From positions 124,001-188,000 of the forward strand of contig NZ_AMRK01000009.1 of NCBI RefSeq assembly GCF_000299875.1: 64,000 nucleotides of DNA, given 5' to 3'. This DNA comes from Celeribacter baekdonensis B30 (lineage in GTDB: Bacteria > Pseudomonadota > Alphaproteobacteria > Rhodobacterales > Rhodobacteraceae). Below, piece by piece: positions 50,855-60,312 of the stretch (its first letter is position 1; each line of letters begins with the position of its first letter). Both the position numbers and the translations under genes were made by a program. The notes below the pieces were generated by a model. The model was not told the origin of the DNA. It did no database searches and was given only the letters and a program-made list of their open reading frames with translations.

Positions 50855-51059
50855 GTTGTAGATGTCCTCCCGCGCGCGAAATTTGGCTGAGTTTAGGGAC
50901 AGGGCCGGAGCGTGCCTTGATCTAAGTCACATGGTTGCGCATGTTTGAATGCATCCTGAGGCCCTTTGGACGTCTGTGCCAAGCGTTTTGCGTGGCGCGT
51001 AAGGGGGTGTGCAAGAATTCCGGCTATCCAAAACCCAAACCGCGCCGTAAGGGAATGGG

Positions 51060-52301
51060 ATGAAAAAAATGCCGATCCCCCTCTCTGAAACCGGGTCTCT
51101 GCCGCTTTGGCGCAGGCCCGAATCGCTGTTGTTCCTCATGGCATTTGCCATGCCCGTGGCCTTTGCGACGTGGAACGCCCTGCTGAATAACTTTGTCATC
51201 GAGGCCGCCGGGTTCACCGGGGTGGAGATCGGTTGGCTGCATTCGGTGCGCGAAATCCCCGGATTCTTGGCCATCGGTGTGATCGCCTTGATCATGTTCA
51301 TCCGCGAACAGGTGTTGGGGATTGTCTCGCTTTTGCTTTTGGGCGCGGCCACGGCTGTGACGGCATTTTTCCCTTCCTTGGGCGGGATTTTGACCATCAC
51401 CATGCTGTCATCTATCGGCTTTCACTATTTTGAAACCGTAAACCAATCGTTGCAACTGCAATGGCTCTCGAAAGAGCGCGCACCGATCGTGATCGGGCGG
51501 CTCGTGGCGGCGGGGTCTGCGGCCTCATTGGTGGCCTACGGGCTTTTGGTGGTGACGTGGAAGACCTTCGATCTGTCCTATGGCTTTGTCTACATGGTGT
51601 CGGGCGGGTTCACGGCGGTGGTCGCGGTGTTCGCCTTTCTTGCCTATCCGCAGTTCCAAGCGCCGCATCCGCAAACCAAAAGTTTCGTGCTCAAACGCCG
51701 TTACGGCCTCTATTATGCGCTGCAATTCATGGCGGGCGCGCGGCGGCAGATTTTTGTCGTCTTCGCCGCGTTCATGATGGTCGAGAAATTTGGCTTTGAA
51801 GTGCATCAGGTCACGGCGCTGTTTTTGATCAACTTTGTTGCCAATATGCTGGTCGCGCCGTTCATGGGTAAAATCGTCGCCCGTAAAGGCGAACGTTTTG
51901 TGTTGATGTTTGAATATATCGGCCTGACTTTGGTGTTTCTGGCCTATGGCGGCATCTATTGGCTGGGCTGGGGCGTGGTGATCGCGGCGACGCTGTATGT
52001 CATTGATCATATGCTGTTTGGCTTGGCCTTCGCGCTCAAAACCTATTTCCAAAAGATCGCAGACCCGCAAGACATTGCGCCCACCGCCGCCGTGGCTTTT
52101 ACGATCAACCACATCGCGGCGGTGTTTTTACCTGCGCTTTTGGGCTATCTTTGGGTGGTGTCGCCTGACGCGGTGTTCATTTTGGCGGCGGCGATGGCGA
52201 TGGTGTCTTTGGGCTTGGCGTCCCTCATCCCGCGCCATCCCGAAAAGGGCAATGAATGGCGGTTTTTACCTGTGGTGCGTGCAACAACTCCGGCAGAGTG
52301 A
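51060..52301 (+). CDS. MFS-family transporter
   Basis: The 413-residue product has twelve predicted helices with an extra loop in the middle (YPQFQAPHPQTKSFVLKRRYG), as in MFS proteins. The N half includes AMPVAFATWNALLNNFVIEAAGFTGVEIGWLHSVREIPGF, and the Glu/Arg in the loops are plausible substrate or coupling residues. No substrate-specific motif is recognised. AAGGGAATGGG precedes the ATG. Divergent from YeeE, it may share a regulatory region with it. The msrA gene follows in the same direction. Confidence 0.88.
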   Translation: MKKMPIPLSETGSLPLWRRPESLLFLMAFAMPVAFATWNALLNNFVIEAAGFTGVEIGWLHSVREIPGFLAIGVIALIMFIREQVLGIVSLLLLGAATAVTAFFPSLGGILTITMLSSIGFHYFETVNQSLQLQWLSKERAPIVIGRLVAAGSAASLVAYGLLVVTWKTFDLSYGFVYMVSGGFTAVVAVFAFLAYPQFQAPHPQTKSFVLKRRYGLYYALQFMAGARRQIFVVFAAFMMVEKFGFEVHQVTALFLINFVANMLVAPFMGKIVARKGERFVLMFEYIGLTLVFLAYGGIYWLGWGVVIAATLYVIDHMLFGLAFALKTYFQKIADPQDIAPTAAVAFTINHIAAVFLPALLGYLWVVSPDAVFILAAAMAMVSLGLASLIPRHPEKGNEWRFLPVVRATTPAE

Positions 52302-52368
52302 TCTGGCTCTGGTTTGATCCGAGGTTTGGCCTATATTCTGAGATGAAACGGTGAAAATGGAGATTGCG

Positions 52369-53034
52369 ATGTTCGGTGCCCTGACCAAGAAACTGTCCAT
52401 GCCCACGCCAGATGAGGCGTTGTCTGGGCGTGCGACGCCGATCCCGACAGCGGCCGAGCATTTCGTTTTTCTCCGACCTTTGATCGAACCCCTCGCTGAG
52501 GAGCAGGAAGAGGCGGTGTTTGGCATGGGCTGTTTCTGGGGCGTTGAGCGCATCTTTTGGCAGGTGCCGGGGGTGATCAACACCGCCGTGGGCTACAGTG
52601 CGGGCTATACGCCCAACCCGACATATGAAGAGGTCTGTTCCGGCAAAACCGGCCACAATGAGGTGGTGCGTGTGGTCTATGATCCCACCAAGATCAGCTA
52701 TGGGGCTTTGTTGTCGGTGTTTTGGGAAAATCACGATCCGACCCAAGGGATGCGCCAAGGCAATGACCGGGGTACGCAATATCGGTCTGGCATTTACTAC
52801 ACCACACCGGCGCAGCATCACGCCGCCGAGGCAAGTCTTGCGGGCTATAACGTGTTGTTGCAGGACAAGGGTTTTGGCGCGATCACGACGGAAGTGCTGC
52901 CCGCAGGCGCGTTTTATTATGCCGAAGCCTATCATCAACAATATCTCGCCAAAAACCCCCAGGGTTATTGCGGGATCGGCGGAACAGGCGTGAGCTGTCC
53001 GATCGGAGTCGGGGTGGATGCGGGTCTGTCGTAA
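52369..53034 (+). CDS. msrA: Peptide methionine sulfoxide reductase MsrA
   Basis: The enzyme reduces S-epimer methionine sulfoxide in proteins and so repairs oxidised methionine. The 221-residue product has the catalytic [10 protein letters not shown] (Cys55), [49 protein letters not shown] and, near the end, [21 protein letters not shown] with the resolving-type Cys. An N-terminal 50-residue extension precedes the core. GGAG lies 6 nt before the ATG at 52369; the GTG at 52351 is not preferred. It is 68 bp after the MFS gene and convergent with a small membrane gene. Confidence 0.96.
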   Translation: MFGALTKKLSMPTPDEALSGRATPIPTAAEHFVFLRPLIEPLAEEQEEAVFGMGCFWGVERIFWQVPGVINTAVGYSAGYTPNPTYEEVCSGKTGHNEVVRVVYDPTKISYGALLSVFWENHDPTQGMRQGNDRGTQYRSGIYYTTPAQHHAAEASLAGYNVLLQDKGFGAITTEVLPAGAFYYAEAYHQQYLAKNPQGYCGIGGTGVSCPIGVGVDAGLS

Positions 53035-53066
53035 CCCACGGATCCCTGTGTTTGCTGTACGCTGCC

Positions 53067-53459
53067 TTACAGATCCAGACGGTGCAGCGGGATATACAGG
53101 GCGTCCAAAGGTGGGGTGTCTGTCAGGTTCATGACAATCCCGAAAACGGAAAGGCAAATCCCGCCGATGAAAAAAACCAAGCTGATTTTCATCTGTTGTT
53201 TTTTGCGGTGCAGGCTAAAATCAAGCCGTGTGGAGAGTGTCCAAACCGCAGTGCTCAACAGCGCCGTTGCCGCGAGCGCATAGACCAGACATCCCCAGAT
53301 CAACGTTTGGGCGAAAAGTCTAAAAAGCACCGTCGGGTTGTCTCTAAGCGAGATGCCAAGCTTGACGCAAATTTGCCAAGCAAGAAAGCCGATCAAAAAG
53401 GCGAACGTGAAATAGGGTACGGCAACGTAGCGCCGGGAATATGGAACATGGGAGAGCAT
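53067..53459 (-). CDS. Hypothetical three-helix membrane protein (130 aa)
   Basis: The product has three or four hydrophobic stretches (about 12-34, 47-71, 91-113) separated by short polar loops, with Arg/Lys clusters consistent with the positive-inside rule. It ends in DALYIPLHRLDL. The ribosome site is weak. Nothing in the sequence identifies a family. It lies convergent to msrA across 32 bp. Its composition and coding pattern look real, but confidence is moderate. Confidence 0.55.
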   Translation of the reverse strand: MLSHVPYSRRYVAVPYFTFAFLIGFLAWQICVKLGISLRDNPTVLFRLFAQTLIWGCLVYALAATALLSTAVWTLSTRLDFSLHRKKQQMKISLVFFIGGICLSVFGIVMNLTDTPPLDALYIPLHRLDL

Positions 53460-53527
53460 GGCTTTAGCCTGGTTTAAATGTGGACTGCCGAAACACGTGT
53501 CTTGAATACAGGTACGCGAGGATCACT

Positions 53528-53665
53528 ATGAAACAGGTAGGGAGCTTCGATGACGATCTGCTTCCCTTTGGTCTTGGTCAAGGCAGAGCTGTAATTTTGG
53601 CGACGAAAACTAAAAATTGGGGGTGTTTTGTTGTGGAAATGCCAAAGAATAAGGTGAGTGCGTAA
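53528..53665 (+). CDS. Possible small protein of unknown function (45 aa)
   Basis: The ATG at 53528 has AGGA 6 nt before it and opens a 45-codon frame (MKQVGSFDDDLLPFGLGQG, then VILATKTKNWGCFVVEMPKN). Sequence here is less GC-rich than the neighbouring genes. No family is recognised. It might be an orphan gene or chance. Confidence 0.3.
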   Translation: MKQVGSFDDDLLPFGLGQGRAVILATKTKNWGCFVVEMPKNKVSA

Positions 53666-53873
53666 AGCTATAGCAAAGACATATCTTTTGTTGCGCGCAG
53701 TTATCGCTCTCCCAGCTCTTGAGTCGTCAGAAACTTCGACCTAAAGCGGTCAGAACGCCGGGCACGGCGCTCACGTTTGCCGTCCCTACCATGGGAACGG
53801 ATGTTCAGAAAAACAATCAACACGGGCTGTCCCAAACGCGTTACACCGGGATCAAGCCAACCGGAGAGCCTTG

Positions 53874-54746
53874 ATGACCACTTACACCGCCTTTACCAAA
53901 ACCGACGCCAAAGCCAAAGCTGATGCCTTGGGCGAGGCGCTTGAGACCATAGTGCCGGAGCCGACCGGCGTGGGCGTGTTTGAAATGGAAGACGGCTCAG
54001 GGCTTTGGGAGGTCGCGGCCTATTTCACCGACGCCCCCGACGACATCGAACTGGCGCTTTTGGCCAAAATGCACGGTGCGCGTGATTTTATCATCTCTGA
54101 GGTGCCGGACACAGATTGGGTCGCGAAAGTGCGCCGGGACCTGTCGCCGGTCGAGGCGGGGCGGTTTTTCGTTTATGGTGGCCATGACGCCGATAAATTG
54201 CCCGAGGGCAAGATCGGCCTTTTGATCGAAGCGGCGATGGCCTTTGGCACCGGGCATCATGGCACCACTCTGGGCTGCCTGCGCGCACTCGATGCCTTGT
54301 TGGACGCGGGTAAGAGTTTTGACAACGTCGCCGACATTGGCTGTGGCACCGCCGTGTTGGGCATGGCTGCGGCCAAAGTGTCCGACAAGGTGGTCTTGGC
54401 CTCTGATATTGACGAAGTGGCCGTCGATGTGGCGCAAAGTAATGTCGATGCCAATGATCTGACGGGGCGTGTTCTGTGCCTTGAGGCGGCGGGTTTTAAC
54501 CATAAAGACCTGGCCGAGGCCGCGCCCTTTGATTTGGTCTTTGCCAATATCCTCAAAGGCCCGCTTGTGGCCCTCGCGCCCGATATGGCGGCCCATGTTC
54601 AGCCCGGTGGCTATGTGATTCTCTCGGGGATTCTCAATCCACAGGCCGATGACGTGATTTCGGTTTATACGCGCTCCGGATTTAATCTTGTGGATCGCAC
54701 AGAGATTGTTGACTGGACGACACTGACTATGGCGCGCGTTTCCTAA
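53874..54746 (+). CDS. prmA: Ribosomal protein L11 methyltransferase (PrmA-like)
   Basis: The 290-residue product has the substrate-binding N-terminal half and the SAM-binding Rossmann half: EAAMAFGTGHHGTTLGCLRAL, NVADIGCGTAVLGMAAAK (motif I), LASDIDEVAV and VFANILKGPLVALAPDM (the NIL motif for catalysis). PrmA trimethylates lysines of ribosomal protein L11. GGAGAG lies 5 nt before the ATG at 53874, so the TTG at 53871 is not the start. A 208-bp gap to the upstream small ORF holds no feature I recognise. Confidence 0.92.
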   Translation: MTTYTAFTKTDAKAKADALGEALETIVPEPTGVGVFEMEDGSGLWEVAAYFTDAPDDIELALLAKMHGARDFIISEVPDTDWVAKVRRDLSPVEAGRFFVYGGHDADKLPEGKIGLLIEAAMAFGTGHHGTTLGCLRALDALLDAGKSFDNVADIGCGTAVLGMAAAKVSDKVVLASDIDEVAVDVAQSNVDANDLTGRVLCLEAAGFNHKDLAEAAPFDLVFANILKGPLVALAPDMAAHVQPGGYVILSGILNPQADDVISVYTRSGFNLVDRTEIVDWTTLTMARVS

Positions 54747-54860
54747 GAATATCGGGAAAAGCCTTGGTTTTGCCTGTTTTGGGACATCCTGCCCCATTTT
54801 CGCCACATTTCGCCGCAATCTTGTCACTGTCGGTGGGGGCCGATGTATGAGGAGGCTGCC

Positions 54861-55208
54861 ATGGCTTACGCCGGTTCGCAGCAATTAGAGAAAAGAGTCA
54901 CCAAAATCGAGGCGCGCCGTCGTGCCCTCAGCCATGGTGTCGTGTATTCCGTTAACCAAGATGGGCTGATCATCGCGCGTCCGCGACGCCGCGGCATGCG
55001 ACGTCCTTTGCATCTTGCGTTTTTTGCCCTTGGCGGTGTGATCGCTTTCAAGGCAGTGCTTTATGCGACGCTTGGCGGGGCCACCTACACCAACCGCGTC
55101 GACGATCTTGCCTCTGGCACGGTGATCGAACAGGCGGGCGCATGGATCATGGCCGCAGATCCGGTCACGGTCTGGCTCGCGATTCAGGGCAAGATGTTGC
55201 TGCGCTAA
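54861..55208 (+). CDS. Conserved hypothetical protein with one transmembrane helix (115 aa)
   Basis: The product begins MAYAGSQQLEKRVTKIEARR and has a short coiled coil (residues 7-25), a basic segment RPRRRGMRRP and a single transmembrane helix at about 50-70, then a small periplasmic part ending QGKMLLR. AGGAGG is 6 nt before the ATG. No named domain is known to me. It ends at a strong terminator, upstream of the ruv operon in the same direction. It follows prmA by 114 bp. Confidence 0.72.
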   Translation: MAYAGSQQLEKRVTKIEARRRALSHGVVYSVNQDGLIIARPRRRGMRRPLHLAFFALGGVIAFKAVLYATLGGATYTNRVDDLASGTVIEQAGAWIMAADPVTVWLAIQGKMLLR

Positions 55209-55277
55209 ACCAACGATATTCCGGGGCCCTAAGCGCGGCTGTTTCCCCAATGCGCCGCCTTATGTCCCATCCACGTC

Positions 55278-55308
55278 AAAACCCGCACCTCCCTCCGGTG
55301 CGGGTTTT
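55278..55308 (+). terminator. Strong intrinsic terminator upstream of ruvC
   Basis: AAAACCCGCACC and GGTGCGGGTTTT form a perfect 12-bp stem around TCCCTCC. It ends the transcript of the hypothetical gene and separates it from ruvCAB. Confidence 0.93.
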
Positions 55309-55465
55309 CACATTTTTGATCTCACGCTTTGATCCCACACAGAGCGGTTGTGCCATCTCCCCTTGTAACGGACCAATCAGTCCACAAAGACAGCTTTGCC
55401 TTGGCAAATGTTCTTGTTTCGTGCTAACCCTCTTTTAACCAAAAACAAAAGAGCAGGATGAAGCA

Positions 55466-55975
55466 ATGCGAGTGATGGGCATCGACCCGGGGCTGCGCAA
55501 TATGGGTTGGGGCATCATTGATGTTCAAGGCTCGCGCATCAGCCATGTGGCCAATGGCATTTGCCATTCCTTGGCCTCCGACGACCTCGCAATCCGGCTT
55601 TTGTCGCTGTTTGACCAGCTTACAGATGTGGTCGCCACCTACGCGCCCGATTGTGCCGCGGTGGAGCAGACGTTCGTGAACAAAGACGCTGTTGCCACAC
55701 TTAAGCTCGGCCAAGCCCGTGCCGTTGCGCTTTTGGCCCCGGCGCGCGCAGGGTTGCCGATTGGCGAATATGCCCCGAATGCAGTGAAAAAAGCCGTGGT
55801 CGGCGTCGGCCATGCCGCCAAGCAACAGGTCGAGCATATGATCAAGCTGCAATTGCCCGGCGCAAAATTGGCCGGTGCGGATGCGGTGGATGCGCTGGCG
55901 ATTGCGATCTGTCATTCTTTCCATGCACATTCAAATTCCCGCCTTGCGGATGCGGTCAAAAGGGCCTCAGCATGA
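55466..55975 (+). CDS. ruvC: Holliday-junction endonuclease RuvC
   Basis: RuvC cuts Holliday junctions during recombinational repair. The 169-residue product has the acidic residues in [12 protein letters not shown] (Asp7), AAVEQTFV (Glu) and [15 protein letters not shown] (two Asp), in standard order. AGGA lies about 8 nt before the ATG. The last codons overlap ruvA by 4 bp. First of the ruvCAB run; no SOS LexA box can be identified in the AT-rich 150 bp before it. Confidence 0.97.
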   Translation: MRVMGIDPGLRNMGWGIIDVQGSRISHVANGICHSLASDDLAIRLLSLFDQLTDVVATYAPDCAAVEQTFVNKDAVATLKLGQARAVALLAPARAGLPIGEYAPNAVKKAVVGVGHAAKQQVEHMIKLQLPGAKLAGADAVDALAIAICHSFHAHSNSRLADAVKRASA

Positions 55976-56658
55976 TTGGTAAACTCACAGGCATCATCGA
56001 CTATATCGGTACGGATCATGTGATGATCGACGTGCGCGGTGTCGGCTATATCGTCCATATCAACGAACGCACCCGGATGAGCCTGCCAGGGCAGGGGGCG
56101 CCGGTGTCGCTCTATACCGACATGTTGGTGCGCGAAGATTTGATGCAGTTGTTCGGTTTTTCCTCGCTGTTGGAAAAGGAATGGTATCGGCTGTTGATCT
56201 CGGTTCAGGGCATCGGATCGAAAGCGGCGATGGCGGTGTTGGGCACGTTGGGGCCGGAGGCCACAGGCCGCGCGATTGCCTTGGGCGATTGGAACGCGGT
56301 CAAGGCCGCGCCGGGCGTCGGGCCGAAAATCGCGCAGCGTGTGGTCAATGAATTGAAAGACAAAGCCCCCGCCGTGATGGCGATGGGCGGCACATTGGCT
56401 AAAACCTTGGCCGAAGCGCCCCAGATGGACGAGGTGATCGAAACGGACGCGCCCGCGCCGAAACCCCGCGTGGCCAAAGCCCCTGTGCCCAAACCCAATG
56501 CTTCCGCCGAAGCAGAGGCGATGTCCGCCCTGCAAAATCTTGGCTATTCGCCTTCGGACGCGGTTCAGGCCGTGGCGCAATCCGCCCAAGATGCGCCGGA
56601 GGCGGACACCTCGGCCTTGATCCGCGCGGCGCTCAAATTGCTTGCGCCGAAAGGGTAA
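55972..56658 (+). CDS. ruvA: Holliday-junction-binding protein RuvA
   Basis: RuvA tetramers hold the junction and load RuvB. The 228-residue product has the OB-fold N domain ([30 protein letters not shown]), helix-hairpin-helix domain II ([39 protein letters not shown]), a linker rich in Pro/Ala, and C-terminal domain III ([20 protein letters not shown]). Linker and length are slightly longer than in E. coli, as usual in alphaproteobacteria. It overlaps ruvC by 4 bp and ruvB follows by 3 bp. Confidence 0.97.
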   Translation: MIGKLTGIIDYIGTDHVMIDVRGVGYIVHINERTRMSLPGQGAPVSLYTDMLVREDLMQLFGFSSLLEKEWYRLLISVQGIGSKAAMAVLGTLGPEATGRAIALGDWNAVKAAPGVGPKIAQRVVNELKDKAPAVMAMGGTLAKTLAEAPQMDEVIETDAPAPKPRVAKAPVPKPNASAEAEAMSALQNLGYSPSDAVQAVAQSAQDAPEADTSALIRAALKLLAPKG

Positions 56659-56661
56659 TTG

Positions 56662-57690
56662 ATGGACCAGCCCGACCCAACCCTGCGCGCTGAGCGCCGA
56701 CCCGAGGATGCCGACCGCGCCCTGCGCCCTCAGGTGCTGAGCGAATTCATCGGCCAACAAGAGGCCCGTGCCAATCTCGCGGTGTTCATCGAGAGTGCCC
56801 GGATGCGCGAAGAGGCGATGGACCATGTGTTGTTCCACGGCCCGCCGGGATTGGGCAAAACTACGCTGGCGCAAATCATGGCGCGCGAATTGGGCGTGAA
56901 TTTCAAAATGACCTCTGGGCCGGTTTTGGCACGCGCGGGCGATTTGGCGGCGATCCTGACCAATCTGGACGCACGGGACGTGTTGTTCATCGACGAAATT
57001 CACCGGATGAACCCGGTGGTCGAGGAAATTCTCTATCCTGCGATGGAGGATTTCGAGCTTGATCTTGTGATCGGCGAAGGCCCCGCCGCGCGTACGGTAC
57101 GCATCGAATTGCAACCCTTCACGCTGGTCGGCGCGACCACCCGGTTGGGGCTTTTGACCACGCCGTTGCGCGATCGTTTTGGCATTCCGACGCGGCTGCA
57201 ATTTTACACCACGCAGGAGTTGCATGAAATCGTCACCCGTGGCGCGCGGCTTTTGGATATTCCGACCGAGGACGCAGGCGCGCTTGAAATCGCCAAACGC
57301 GCTCGTGGCACGCCGCGTATTGCCGGGCGGTTGCTCCGCCGGGTGGTGGATTTTGCCGTGGTCGAAGGCGGTGGGCGGATTTCCAAAGAGCTGGCCGACC
57401 GGTCTCTGACGCGACTGGGGGTGGACCTTTTGGGCCTTGATGGCGCGGACCGGCGGTATTTGCGCTTGATCGCGGAGAATTACCAAGGTGGGCCGGTGGG
57501 CGTTGAAACCCTCGCCGCCGCCTTGTCGGAGAGCCGCGATGCGATTGAGGATGTGATCGAACCCTATTTGTTGCAACAGGGCCTGATCCAACGCACCCCG
57601 CGGGGCCGGATGTTGACGCAAAAATCATGGCACCATCTGGGGATGCGGGTTCCAAACCGCCCGGATCAGCCGGAACTGTTTGGCGGGTGA
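56662..57690 (+). CDS. ruvB: Holliday-junction branch-migration ATPase RuvB
   Basis: The AAA+ motor drives branch migration with RuvA. The 342-residue product has [18 protein letters not shown], the Walker [12 protein letters not shown], Walker [10 protein letters not shown], sensor 1 in [19 protein letters not shown] with the arginine finger, and a C-terminal winged-helix domain ([16 protein letters not shown]). The ATG at 56662 is chosen over the TTG three bases upstream. It is convergent with aroQ, 5 bp apart. Confidence 0.97.
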   Translation: MDQPDPTLRAERRPEDADRALRPQVLSEFIGQQEARANLAVFIESARMREEAMDHVLFHGPPGLGKTTLAQIMARELGVNFKMTSGPVLARAGDLAAILTNLDARDVLFIDEIHRMNPVVEEILYPAMEDFELDLVIGEGPAARTVRIELQPFTLVGATTRLGLLTTPLRDRFGIPTRLQFYTTQELHEIVTRGARLLDIPTEDAGALEIAKRARGTPRIAGRLLRRVVDFAVVEGGGRISKELADRSLTRLGVDLLGLDGADRRYLRLIAENYQGGPVGVETLAAALSESRDAIEDVIEPYLLQQGLIQRTPRGRMLTQKSWHHLGMRVPNRPDQPELFGG

Positions 57691-57695
57691 GGGGC

Positions 57696-58133
57696 TTATC
57701 CCAATAGCTTGCCCATATGGGCCACCGCCAAGACATAGCCATGGACCCCAAACCCGGCCATCACCGCATCGGCGCGCATCGACACATAGGAATGGTGGCG
57801 GAAAGCTTCGCGTTTGTGGACCTGCGAGATGTGGACCTCAATCACCGGGCCGTCGAACGTGTTCAACGCGTCCAGAATGGCGACCGAGGTGTGGGTATAG
57901 GCGGCGGGGTTGATCACAATGCCTTGGGCTGCATCGCGTGCTTCATGGATCAGATCAATGATCTCGCCCTCATGGTTCGACTGGGCAAAAACAATGTCGA
58001 GCCCCTGTGTGACGGCCTCGCGGGCACAGAGCGCCTCGACATCGGCCAAAGTATCCGCGCCGTAAATTTCGGGCTGGCGTTTGCCCAAAAGATTGAGGTT
58101 CGGCCCATTCAGGATATAGATTTTCTTGTTCAT
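57696..58133 (-). CDS. aroQ: 3-Dehydroquinate dehydratase, type II
   Basis: The enzyme makes 3-dehydroshikimate in the shikimate pathway. The 145-residue product has the type II motifs: [19 protein letters not shown] with the catalytic Tyr, [25 protein letters not shown], and [18 protein letters not shown] with catalytic His and Arg. The usual Asn after HIS is Gln here (HISQ), a small departure from consensus that might alter substrate contacts. GAGGG precedes the ATG at 58133. Single gene, convergent with ruvB. Confidence 0.95.
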   Translation of the reverse strand: MNKKIYILNGPNLNLLGKRQPEIYGADTLADVEALCAREAVTQGLDIVFAQSNHEGEIIDLIHEARDAAQGIVINPAAYTHTSVAILDALNTFDGPVIEVHISQVHKREAFRHHSYVSMRADAVMAGFGVHGYVLAVAHMGKLLG

Positions 58134-58299
58134 GAGGCCCTCGCTGATGCCGAAATGCGGTGTTGGGGGTGAGTTATGCAGAGCCCCGCGCCCAGTGCAA
58201 GGGCTGAGGCGGTTTTGGTCTGTGGGGCTTGTCAAAATATGAGGATTGGACAAAGCCGCAAGGCATGTTACCGCATGCATAATCAGGGGAGCGAGATCA

Positions 58300-58509
58300 A
58301 TGAGCAAACTGAACAAAGAGTGGCATGCAGCCCACCCGATGGACAAAAATCCAACCACCGAAGAGCGCCTGACGTGGCATTTGGAACATACCGCCCACTG
58401 CGGTTGTCGGCCCATTCCGGCGTCGCTTTTGAGCATCATGGCGCAACGTGGTATTGCTGTGCCGGAGCGTGGCAGGGCAGAGCAAGCTGTGGACCAGACG
58501 GCGGAGTAA
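58300..58509 (+). CDS. Conserved small protein with His/Cys motif (69 aa)
   Basis: The product, [20 protein letters not shown] then [19 protein letters not shown], contains a WHLEH--HCGC motif (His, Glu, His and two Cys in 10 residues) that could bind metal. I believe similar proteins occur in rhizobia and Rhodobacterales but cannot confirm this. It begins 166 bp after the aroQ start on the opposite strand and ends 2 bp before the next gene, so the two form a pair. Function is unknown. Confidence 0.75.
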   Translation: MSKLNKEWHAAHPMDKNPTTEERLTWHLEHTAHCGCRPIPASLLSIMAQRGIAVPERGRAEQAVDQTAE

Positions 58510-58511
58510 CT

Positions 58512-59156
58512 ATGAGTACGGACAGCACGGAACCGACCACACCGGAACAGGTTGAAGCGTTTTTCACGCGCGCAAGTGGGGACTATGTTTTTGCCCGTTG
58601 GGGGCGGCCAATTGCGCCGGTGGTGTTTGGTGTCGAAGACGAGACGCTGAGCGTGATCAAAAGCGCGATCGAGGCCTGTATCGCCATCGCCGGGCACCGG
58701 ATCGAGGACGTGGACCCGGAGTTGGGCACAAACCTGATGATGTTTTTCCTGTCCGATTGGGCCGAGCTTTTGGATGTGCCGCATATGGGCGATCTGATCC
58801 CCGATTTGGCGGCGCGGGTGGAGACACTTCAGGCCAAGAACGCCCATCAATATCGTGCGTTTCGGTTTGATGATGCGGGGGCAATCAAGGCGTGCTTTAC
58901 CTTTGTGCGCATGAGCGACGCGATGGCGGAGGTCCCCGCCGAAGTGATCGCGCTGTCGCAGGCGGTGCAGGCGATGCTGCTCTGGTCCGACACGGCCTTT
59001 ACCCAAGACAGCCCCTTGGCGCTGTCGCCCGCGGGCACGGTGATCCGCCCGGATGTGGCGAATCTGTTGCGCGCCGCCTATGATCCGATGTTGCCGCCGT
59101 CTGCCCGCGATGCCTCCCATGCGCTCAGGCTTTATGCGCGGGTAATGGCGGGCTGA
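58512..59156 (+). CDS. Conserved hypothetical protein (214 aa)
   Basis: The soluble, mostly helical product ([30 protein letters not shown] at the start, then [20 protein letters not shown]) has no recognised domain, no signal peptide and no clear catalytic motif. GGAG precedes the ATG by 6 nt. It starts 2 bp after the small His/Cys gene and overlaps thpR by 1 bp (TGATGCG), so all three are likely one transcript. A Roseobacter-type protein of unknown role. Confidence 0.7.
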   Translation: MSTDSTEPTTPEQVEAFFTRASGDYVFARWGRPIAPVVFGVEDETLSVIKSAIEACIAIAGHRIEDVDPELGTNLMMFFLSDWAELLDVPHMGDLIPDLAARVETLQAKNAHQYRAFRFDDAGAIKACFTFVRMSDAMAEVPAEVIALSQAVQAMLLWSDTAFTQDSPLALSPAGTVIRPDVANLLRAAYDPMLPPSARDASHALRLYARVMAG

Positions 59157-59698
59157 TGCGGGCCTTTGTGGCGCTGCCTTTGCCGACTGATCTGACGGAT
59201 CGGTTGGAAGATATTACCTTGGGTCTGCGGTTTGGCCGAGCGGTTCGGGCCGAGAACATGCATGTCACCTTGGCGTTCTTAGAGGATCAACCAGAGGCGG
59301 TTTTGGCTGAGCTGCATGAGGCGCTTGCGGCGATTTACGCGCCATCCCCTCAGTTGACTGTGACCGGGCTGAACCTGTTTGGCGGCGACAAGCCGCGACT
59401 TTTGTTTGCGGCGATTGCGCCCGATGCGGCGTTGAGCGATCTGCGGCAAAAGATACGCAAAGCGGCGCGGGCGGTGGGCATCGCACTGTCACATGAACGG
59501 TTTCGCCCGCATATCTCATTGCGCCGGTTTCACCGGATTGCGCCATCGGAGCGGGCGGATTTAGACCTGCTTTTGGCCACCAAAGGTGCGTTCACCTGGC
59601 CCAGATTCCGGCCCACGCAGTTTGAGATGATCCAATCGACGCTCAGTGCGGATGGTCCGATCTATGACGGGCTTGCGAGCTATCCTTTGAGCCTTTAA
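59156..59698 (+). CDS. thpR: RNA 2',3'-cyclic phosphodiesterase (ThpR/LigT)
   Basis: The 180-residue 2H phosphoesterase has the two catalytic HxTx-like motifs, HVTL (His36) and HISL (His119), at family spacing, plus FVALPLP at the start. It opens 2',3'-cyclic phosphate ends on RNA (tRNA ligation or processing). The ATG at 59156 shares a base with the preceding TGA stop. Last of three coupled genes; ybgC follows after 43 bp. Confidence 0.92.
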   Translation: MRAFVALPLPTDLTDRLEDITLGLRFGRAVRAENMHVTLAFLEDQPEAVLAELHEALAAIYAPSPQLTVTGLNLFGGDKPRLLFAAIAPDAALSDLRQKIRKAARAVGIALSHERFRPHISLRRFHRIAPSERADLDLLLATKGAFTWPRFRPTQFEMIQSTLSADGPIYDGLASYPLSL

Positions 59699-59741
59699 AC
59701 CAAGGGCACCTCAGGTGAAGTCCGGTTGAGAAGGCGATAAG

Positions 59742-60131
59742 ATGATCCATATTTTTCCCGTCCATGTCTACTATGAGGACACCGATCTGGCGGGCATCGT
59801 TTATTACGCCAATTACCTCAAATATATCGAACGTGCCCGGACCGAATGGGTGCGCGATCTGGGCGTCGATCAGGTGGCGTTGAAGGCGGATGAAGGCTTG
59901 GTGTTTGCGGTGCGCCGGGTCGAGGCGGATTACCTGTCGCCAGCCAAATTCGATGATGATTTGACCGTCGAAACCCGGCTCAAAGCCCTCACCGGCGCGC
60001 GCATTGTGGTCGAACAGGCGGTCAAGCGCGGGCAAGAGGTGCTGTTTGAGGCGCTTGTGACCATCGTTACCCTCTCATCCACAGGGCATCCGGCGCGTCT
60101 TCCGGCGGTTCTTCGCCGAAATCTGCATTAA
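59742..60131 (+). CDS. ybgC: Acyl-CoA thioester hydrolase YbgC (Tol-Pal operon member)
   Basis: The 129-residue hotdog thioesterase has the YbgC signature HVYYEDTDLAGIVYYANYLKYIERARTEW with the catalytic Asp, and DYLSPAKFDDDLTVETRL as the central strands. It stands at the head of tolQRAB, as in most proteobacteria, and is thought to work with phospholipid metabolism at the envelope. AAGG lies 7 nt before the ATG. The gap to tolQ is 181 bp. Confidence 0.94.
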   Translation: MIHIFPVHVYYEDTDLAGIVYYANYLKYIERARTEWVRDLGVDQVALKADEGLVFAVRRVEADYLSPAKFDDDLTVETRLKALTGARIVVEQAVKRGQEVLFEALVTIVTLSSTGHPARLPAVLRRNLH

Positions 60132-60312
60132 ATCTGCGAAAATTCTCTGATTTTACCCCTGTCCTCACAGGTTAGTGTTGGCGTGTGCCCTGACGATCAG
60201 GTAAATCTGGGGTTAAGATGAGAGCCGTGTAGAGACGGCCCACCCAAATGATCTGGCGACCAATCTGTCAGGCACTCAGGCAACGTTTTAAGCGGAACAA
60301 AAGAGCAGGTTC

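Noticed and set aside
55912-57621. 569-codon minus-strand frame across ruvA and ruvB
   Set aside because: Covers two secure genes on the other strand and shows only compositional openness.
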